A stretch of 34,372 nucleotides of DNA. It comes from Micractinium sp. NFX-FRZ (taxonomy: Eukaryota > Chlorophyta > Trebouxiophyceae > Chlorellales > Chlorellaceae). Position 1 is the stretch's first letter; every line of letters starts with the position of its first letter. Under the pieces are notes generated by a model. It was given only the letters and a program-made list of their open reading frames with translations, had not been told where the DNA came from and did not search any database. Position numbers and translations under genes: made by a program. The stretch covers positions 1 through 34,372 of the forward strand of contig JAPTJF010000574.1 in assembly GCA_029339195.1 (NCBI GenBank), read 5' to 3'. Below are positions 29,342 through 34,372 of this stretch, piece by piece.

Positions 29342-32300
29342 CTAGGTCTTCTCTTTCTTTGGGCCTTTGTACCCCGGCAGGCCCGCAGCAGCCTCGCTTC
29401 TGGCCAGCTCCACGGCCATCTCCAGCAGCTGCATTGCACCAATAATGAACAGCAGTTTGATAAATGTAGAGAACGGGCAGCTGCATTGCACAACAGCTTG
29501 ATAGTTGTGAGGAGACGAGCAGTTGCATGGCACCAACAACAGCAGCTGTGAGCACAAGCGAGGAAGCCAGCAGGTGTGAGGGCGTACCCCCTCACTCACC
29601 CGCAACCACGCAGATGCAAAACAACTGCCAAGGTCCCCGCCCTGCCCTGGGGCGCTCGCCAACACACCCACCCACTCTCACACCCCCACACACACACCTG
29701 CTTGTTGTCTGGCTCCGCCGGCAGCGGCGGCTCCAGGTGCCTGCGCAGGAAGTCGGCCCACTTGAACTCCACAAAGAAGATGGCGTCCTCGTTGCCGCCC
29801 CCGCCGCCCCCGCCCGCCTCCACCCCGCCCTTGCCGCTGCTGCCGCCGCCCGCTGCCGCCTCGTTCCTGCTGCTGACGCCCCCGCCCGCCCCCGCCTCGC
29901 TCTTGTTGCTGCCGCCCCGGTTGGGCTTTGGCTTCTTGTATCCCTTGGCGTAGCGCACGTAGGCGGCGAGGCTGCGGTACGGGTCGTCTTTCAGCCCTGC
30001 AGGGCAGGGCAGGGCAGAAGACACCGTGACGGCAGGGGAGCAGGCGGGGCAGACACACCATGTTTGTGGTTGAAGCATGTGCATGTACGACTGTGGATGC
30101 GCTACAAGGTGTTTGAAGAAGACAGCGTGGCAAGAGGGTGGGAGCAGAAGCAAGCAAGGCCCAGGTATGGGGCTGGGTTGCATGCCAGAGGCTTGCAGAG
30201 GTGCAGGCGAGGGCCGTGGTGCCATGCCGTGCCCATGCCGTGCGGTAGAATGCTCAGGTAGCAGGACAGCACGGGAGCCTGCTGCCGCTGCGCTTGGCTC
30301 GCTCATATGTCCGCCCGCCTGTGAGCCCACTTCCTGTGAAGTGCTGCTACCCATGTTTGTACAACTGCCACCAGCGACTCACCCACGTGCCCGTCCGCCC
30401 GCCAGCCCGCCCACTGGGTGTGGCACACACCCTCACACCCTCCTGCCTGCCTGCCCGCACATTGATAGCAGCTACGCCTCTCTAAACCTGTATGCAATGA
30501 ACCCCTCCCCACCCACCCGCCTGCCTGCCTGCACACTGATAGGGTCTCCCTCGCCCTTCAAGCTTGAAAACGAAAGAACCTACACAGTACCATAGGCCCA
30601 CCCACCGGTGACGTCCGTGGGCATCTTCCTCATGAGCTCCTCGGGTGTGAGCTGCACCCCGTCCTTGCTCCCAGCCCAGGCACACTTGTGCTCCAGCAGG
30701 TCTTGCCAGAAGTCGGGCGTCTCCTCCTCTTCCTCATGCCAGCGCCTGCTCAGCTTCTTGTCTGCAAAGCCGTAGTGTGGCTGGCGCAGGGGGCACCGGG
30801 TGGGGGGGGACAGGGACGGGGCATGGCGTGGGCCCACAGGGCAGCAGCGGCATGGGGCAGCAGCCGCACAGGGAGGCAGTGGTGCAGGGCAACAGCGGTG
30901 CAGGGCAGTAGTGTCACACGGAAGCAGAGGCACACAGCAGCCGGGTGCCGTAATTCGACCAACTGCAAGCGCTGCTTCATGGCTATGCAGGTGCCACAGA
31001 CGTGCACCCACACCTCCCCAGGCCCGCCCAGGCCGGCTCCGTACCGCGCTGCACCAGCTTGCCCCCATCCCATCCCCCATGCTGCCTCCCGCTCCACGCC
31101 ACCCACACCGCCCAGCTCAGCCCACCTTTGGCACCCTGCCCTCCCGCACTTGCGCCTTCAGCCTGGCCGCCTGACCGCACCTGTCCGGGCACATCCCGTA
31201 CTGCACCACCTCTGCGCCCCACTCCGCCCACGCCACCCACCCGCCCCGCCCAGCTCAGCCCACCTTTGGCACCCTGCCCTCCCCCACTTGCGCCTCCAGC
31301 TTGACCAGCGCGGCCGCCAGGTGGTGGTGGTCTGTGAGGTAGAGCCGCCCCTTGGGGCCCCTCACCACCGGCATCGGGTGCTCCCGCAAGTAACCCTCCA
31401 GGCTGGCGCTGCCCTCCTTCCTGTCCCTGTCCAGCATCGCCTTGAGCCGGCCGCACTTGAAGGACACCTGGGCGCGGCAGGGCGGCAAAGGCGGTCAGGT
31501 GGTAAGCAGAGTGAGGCCGGCCCAGCATGGGCAGCCGCACTTGAAAGACACTTGAGGCGGCAGGGGAAGGCAAGGCGGTCAGGTGGCGCCGCAGGCTGCG
31601 GCTTTCCCCCGTCCTGTACCTGCCTAGCATCGGCTTCAGACGGTCGCACGAAGAGGACTTGCCGGGAGGCGCAGGTGTTTGGGTGCAACGCACAGCAGCT
31701 GGTCCCACCTGCCTAAACCGCACCTTGTCCTCCCTTCTGCACCGCAACCTGCACCCCCCCACCTGGTACATGCCCACCGCCAGCTGTGTGGGGTGCAGCT
31801 CCAGCACACCAATGCGCTTCTCCCTGGGCTCCTCCTCTCCATCTGACCAAGGCGCAAACAAGCATTCAGGGCAGGGCAGGAGTAAGTTATGGGTCGGGCA
31901 TGGTCAGTGGGCAGCACGATTCACAGCGGGCAGGCAGGGGCCAGGCGGCGGCACACACCCTGCCTGCTGCCAGCTCACCTGCCCCCGCTTCTTCTTCTTC
32001 TTCGGCCGCGTTGCACCCGCAGCAGGCGTCCCACTCTGTGTCGTAGCCATCCACATCCAAATCCACATCCTCGGCACTGCAAGCATCCTCCGCCTTGCGC
32101 TTCTTGAAGCGGCCTGCACAACATTCCCAGGATGTGGTGGGTTGCTGATGGACGTGTCTCTCGACGGGCGCCTGTGGCAGGGCGGACGGCAAGGTGGGTG
32201 GGCGGGCGCGTCTGCTCTGGACATGCGCGTGGAACGGTTTGTGGCGAAAGCCCGAGTATGTGGAGATAAACTGTACGTGGGCGTGCGCCCAACAATGCAA

Positions 32301-32472
32301 ACTGCTTGACGGGGGATCTGCAAACCCCAGTCGCCGCTACTGGCCGCCGCCCTGCCGACGCCGCCAAAGCCTGGCCTCCGACTCCCCCGCGCCGGCACTC
32401 GCCTGGCTCTTCGGCTTCCCCTTCCATCTTCCGCTTGTTGTCCTGCGAGTCATCGCCGAGGCCGGGCGCCAT
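29342..32472 (-). CDS. ParB-like (ParBc_2-type) domain protein
   Basis: A 349-residue protein from seven exons: 32472-32403, 32113-31979, 31842-31763, 31467-31264, 30780-30606, 29996-29698, 29428-29342, all in phase. The first intron uses a GC donor (CAG|GCGAGT); GT alternatives break the frame. A charged, Lys/Glu/Asp-rich head (1-75, with a KKRK-type basic patch) precedes the core: VLELHPTQLAVGMYQ, RLKAMLDRD, PVVRGPKGRLYLTDHHHLAAAL (His 142-144), then EEETPDFWQDLL, LKDDPYRSLAAYVR, FVEFKWADFLRRHL and a final LPGYKG. This order matches bacterial ParB-like putative nucleases of the ParBc_2 type, from memory. A Gly/Ser/Asn-rich insert (~240-290) splits the second half. Nuclear location is possible from the basic patch. 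Activity is unproven for the family. Confidence 0.8.
29424..29555 (-). repeat. Three copies of the 3' splice-site region before the last ParB-like exon
   Basis: On the minus strand, TTGGTGCAATGCAG|CTGCTGG at the real acceptor is preceded by TTGTGCAATGCAG|CTGCCCG (52 bp upstream) and by TTGGTGCCATGCAACTGCTCG. The copies include the following intron/exon bases, so this is a degenerate tandem repeat of about 40-52 bp spanning an exon border. Confidence 0.75.
31088..31316 (-). repeat. Duplicated 3' end of ParB-like exon 4 with its donor, inside the intron
   Basis: The stretch at about 31108-31170 repeats about 31246-31308. It shares CAGCTCAGCCCACCTTTGGC and the following bases, which are the end of exon 4 (...GRVPK) and its GT donor. 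Flanking CCACGCCACCCA sequence is also shared. The intronic copy is near-identical over about 50 bp. Confidence 0.85.
31468..31665 (-). repeat. Two degenerate copies of the start of ParB-like exon 4 inside the preceding intron
   Basis: On the minus strand, one copy at about 31665-31590 translates SSSCDRLKPMLGRYRTGESRSLRRHL against SFKCGRLKAMLDRDRKEGSASLEGYL in the real exon. A second, at about 31594-31515, repeats CCACCTGACCGCCTT...TGTCTTTCAAGTGCGG and then CCCATGCTGGGC, matching the real intron end and exon start. Neither copy can be spliced in without breaking phase. Confidence 0.8.
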
Positions 32473-32800
32473 CGGCGCAAACTCGGGGCCAATCCCGCTA
32501 TTTGGAAGCTTGCCGAAAGTACCCCCGCCGCCTGATCACCCCGGCTCGGTGTAAACACAGATGCTGGGCAGGCAGGCATTCTACGTCAAAGGTGGGGTCC
32601 ACCTCTGCGCGCACCGCCGCCGCTTGCATGCGGCGCCAGGTGTGCCTACGGCCTGCACACTGTGCGCACTGATGTCGACATGCCAGATCAGGGGTTGCAT
32701 GTGAGCTTTGAGACACACCTTCTGTGATTCCCTCTTATGGTGCACCCAGCTAACTCTGTCAGAACTTCAGAACTTTTGAAAATGGCATCACTTCCATCCC

Positions 32801-33343
32801 TCACTCGCCGGTCGTATGCCAGCGCACCACCAGCGCGGCAGGGAGGCGCAGCGCAGGCAGGCTCCTAGCAAGCAAGCCGCTCCTTCTGCACACACTCATC
32901 AACGCACAGTCGGAGTGGGTGGCTGTGACGGAAGCTGCTGCCTTGGCTGCGAGCTCATCCAGCCCTGCAGTGGTGATGCCGGCGGATGGTGAACATCTGC
33001 ACTGCCAGGCAGTTCGCAGGCGCAGCCAAAACACTTGATATAGTGCCTGAATAGGAGCAGGGAAGAGGCACAAGCGGGATACAGACGGGGGCCGAGTGAT
33101 GCTCTTTGCACTGTCGCCGCTAGTGACGCTCGGGCCGTGTGCCACGGTAACGCCAGTCACACGAGCACCGCCAGTGGGCTGGTCGCCACCGGCCACGTTT
33201 GTATCACGAAAACTGACCCTCACTGGCAGCCACTGCCCGGCAGCTTCCACCCTGGTGAAGACCTGCAGCTGAAAGAAAGAGCGTGCACCAAAGGCGCCAG
33301 CCTTTGCAGGTGCAATCTGAGGAGGTGCAACAGCGCAGTTCAT
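32801..33343 (-). CDS. Uncertain hypothetical ORF, 180 aa
   Basis: An open frame from ATG 33343 to a stop at 32801 with no intron assumed. The N-terminal half (FFQLQVFTRVEAAGQWLPVRVSF) has balanced composition, unlike the Cys/Arg/Pro-rich translations of noncoding frames in this window. The C-terminal half is Ala-, Arg- and Leu-rich. No domain is recognised. It lies between the ParB-like gene (same strand, downstream) and the 95-residue gene (divergent, ATG 80 bp away). No TGTAA is seen on the minus strand between it and the ParB-like gene. It may be a real gene with an undetected intron, or only 5' flank of the ParB-like gene. Confidence 0.3.
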   Translation of the reverse strand: MNCAVAPPQIAPAKAGAFGARSFFQLQVFTRVEAAGQWLPVRVSFRDTNVAGGDQPTGGARVTGVTVAHGPSVTSGDSAKSITRPPSVSRLCLFPAPIQALYQVFWLRLRTAWQCRCSPSAGITTAGLDELAAKAAASVTATHSDCALMSVCRRSGLLARSLPALRLPAALVVRWHTTGE

Positions 33344-33422
33344 TTCATGCACAGCATGCGGTGACCTCGCAGTGCCTCCTGCACTCCCCAGTGAGCCTGG
33401 AGTTGCTCTGAGGTCAGCTCAC
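33344..33422. promoter_or_regulatory. Possible bidirectional promoter
   Basis: 79 bp lie between ATG 33343 (minus) and ATG 33423 (plus). If the minus ORF is real, both 5' flanks share this space. No TATA box or known element is seen. Confidence 0.2.
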
Positions 33423-33919
33423 ATGCTGAACATCGCCGCTGTGCGCAGCCTGGCCACAGGACACGGCTGGGTGGAGGTGCAGCACAACGAGCTCTCTCGC
33501 GTGGTCGCCTTCACCAGGTGCGGGCAGCGAGTCAACGTGTACTATTCCACTGGCACCGTGGGCACAGCTCTTGAGCACCCAGTGCGCGGAAAGACGCAGC
33601 TGTTTCGCCGCAAGCAGACGCTGGCCGATCTGGAGCACATTTTCGAGGAGCCTCGAGTGCACACAGGTGCTTTCCGAGTAGGGAATAGGGCTGAGTCGGG
33701 CGAGGTTGGGTGCAAGGGTGTCTCAAGGGTTCCGCCGCTGCCAAGGTGGCCAACGCCGCTGCCCAGTTGCGGCCACAACACAGCGCCCATGCACAGGTAG
33801 CGTTGCTCACTGGCCTACACTACCTTGTTTGCCTAAATGTCGCTAAGGCCAGCCCACCCATGTCCCTGCCTGCAGGCGTGGGGTACTATTACCGAGCGCA
33901 ACAGCCAAAACGTCCGTAG
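33423..33919 (+). CDS. Small basic protein with TGTVGT...HP...GKTQLFRR motif (95 aa)
   Basis: Two exons, 33423-33666 and 33876-33919, join at phase 1 (donor GTGCTT, acceptor GCCTGCAG). The product is 95 residues: a head (MLNIAAVRSLATGHGWVEVQ), then RVNVYYSTGTVGTALEHP, GKTQLFRRKQTLADLEHIF, EEPRVHTG and an end GVGYYYRAQQPKRP. The exon junction falls inside the HTG-V-GYYY motif, which reads smoothly across it, so the splice is probably right. I have seen similar small proteins (TGTVGT..HP..GKTQLFRR...PR.HTG.GYY) in other eukaryotes but know no function. ATG 33423 is the first in frame. No signal peptide or membrane segment is evident. No poly(A) TGTAA is found before the window ends. Confidence 0.7.
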
Positions 33920-34372
33920 CCAGGCCAAGCACAACGTCCATAACACGGCTACGAGCTGCTGAATCAGGCTGTGCAAGAGGAGCACCGCACACTGCGCTTA
34001 GATCCACGACCGCAATGTGCAATGAGGGAGGTCCATGGCAGCTGGGCCCAGCTTGTTGACTGCTCGTGACAACTGTCAGCTTATGCTGGACAGGCATACG
34101 CTCTTTGAGCTGGCCTCCCCTCGGCATTATGTGACTGTCCAACCTGCTCTTCAGAACAGTGCAATGGAGGTATCCTGTTCCACTCAATTATCTGTTTCGA
34201 TCTCAGTGGTCACAATTAAGCTTCTTCCACAGCAGACAGGGTCACGCGGCCAGCGGTACGCTTCGGTAGAGGTTACTGCACTGGCGTTGGCGGGAGGCAC
34301 CCTGCCTGCTGCCCCTTCCGCCCTTGACCTCTGCCGAGGGCAGCGGGACGCTTCGGTAGAGGTTACTGCACT
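33920..34372. other. 3' flank of the 95-residue gene
   Basis: 453 bp without a recognisable gene or RNA. It ends in the direct repeat listed separately. Confidence 0.45.
34250..34372 (+). repeat. Direct repeat with 90-bp spacing at the right edge
   Basis: CAGCGGTACGCTTCGGTAGA and the next bases through TTACTGCACT at 34251-34282 recur at 34341-34372 with one mismatch (GGTACG versus GGGACG). The second copy is cut by the window end, so this may be the start of a longer tandem array. Confidence 0.85.

Noticed and set aside
1..34372. Bacterial systems (CRISPR array, operons, phage or plasmid modules)
   Set aside because: Introns, TGTAA signals and domain content show eukaryotic nuclear DNA. No regularly spaced direct repeats with spacers were seen.

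Overview
This window looks like nuclear DNA of a GC-rich green alga, most likely a trebouxiophyte of the Chlorella/Micractinium kind. The evidence is dense short introns with GT-AG borders and pyrimidine-rich 3' ends, CTG/CAG-rich low-complexity coding sequence, TGTAA poly(A) signals after several genes, and domain combinations typical of plants and algae (DUF627-like plus USP-like, ankyrin arrays, RING-CH, OMA1-like M48). I see no operons, no ribosome binding sites and no bacterial features. All gene models below were built by hand by joining open segments at splice sites whose phases agree. They have not been tested against transcripts.

Left part (1-15551, all minus strand). One very large gene fills 14571 to 170 and runs off the left edge. 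Twenty-seven phase-consistent exons give at least 2,128 residues. In order they carry an N-terminal TPR/DUF627-like region, long coiled-coil and helical segments, a Lys-rich coiled coil, a Cys4 zinc finger, a CCCH zinc finger, a ubiquitin-interacting motif, and the cysteine box of a USP-type (UCH-related) domain. Upstream on the same strand is a small membrane RING-CH (MARCH-like) E3 ligase gene, so two ubiquitin-system genes lie in tandem.

Middle (16494-26983). A small single-pass membrane protein comes first. It is followed by a decayed fragment of an ankyrin-family C-terminus, and then by a large intronless ankyrin gene built from an exact 265-codon super-repeat. Next come a ten-exon OMA1-like M48 metallopeptidase and, convergent with it, a second intronless ankyrin gene. 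The two ankyrin proteins and the fragment share a C-terminal block that I cannot assign to a known domain. It is intact in the second gene, cut short by a stop in the first, and orphaned in the fragment.

Right part (28140-34372). There is a small single-pass membrane protein, a seven-exon minus-strand gene for a ParB-like (ParBc_2-type) protein, a doubtful minus-strand ORF, and a two-exon gene for a 95-residue protein. Introns of the ParB-like gene hold partial copies of its own exon borders. The window ends inside a direct repeat of 90-bp spacing.

Apart from the possible E3/deubiquitinase pairing and the shared ankyrin family, I see no functional link between neighbours. Reading frame alone forces three predicted GC-AG introns.
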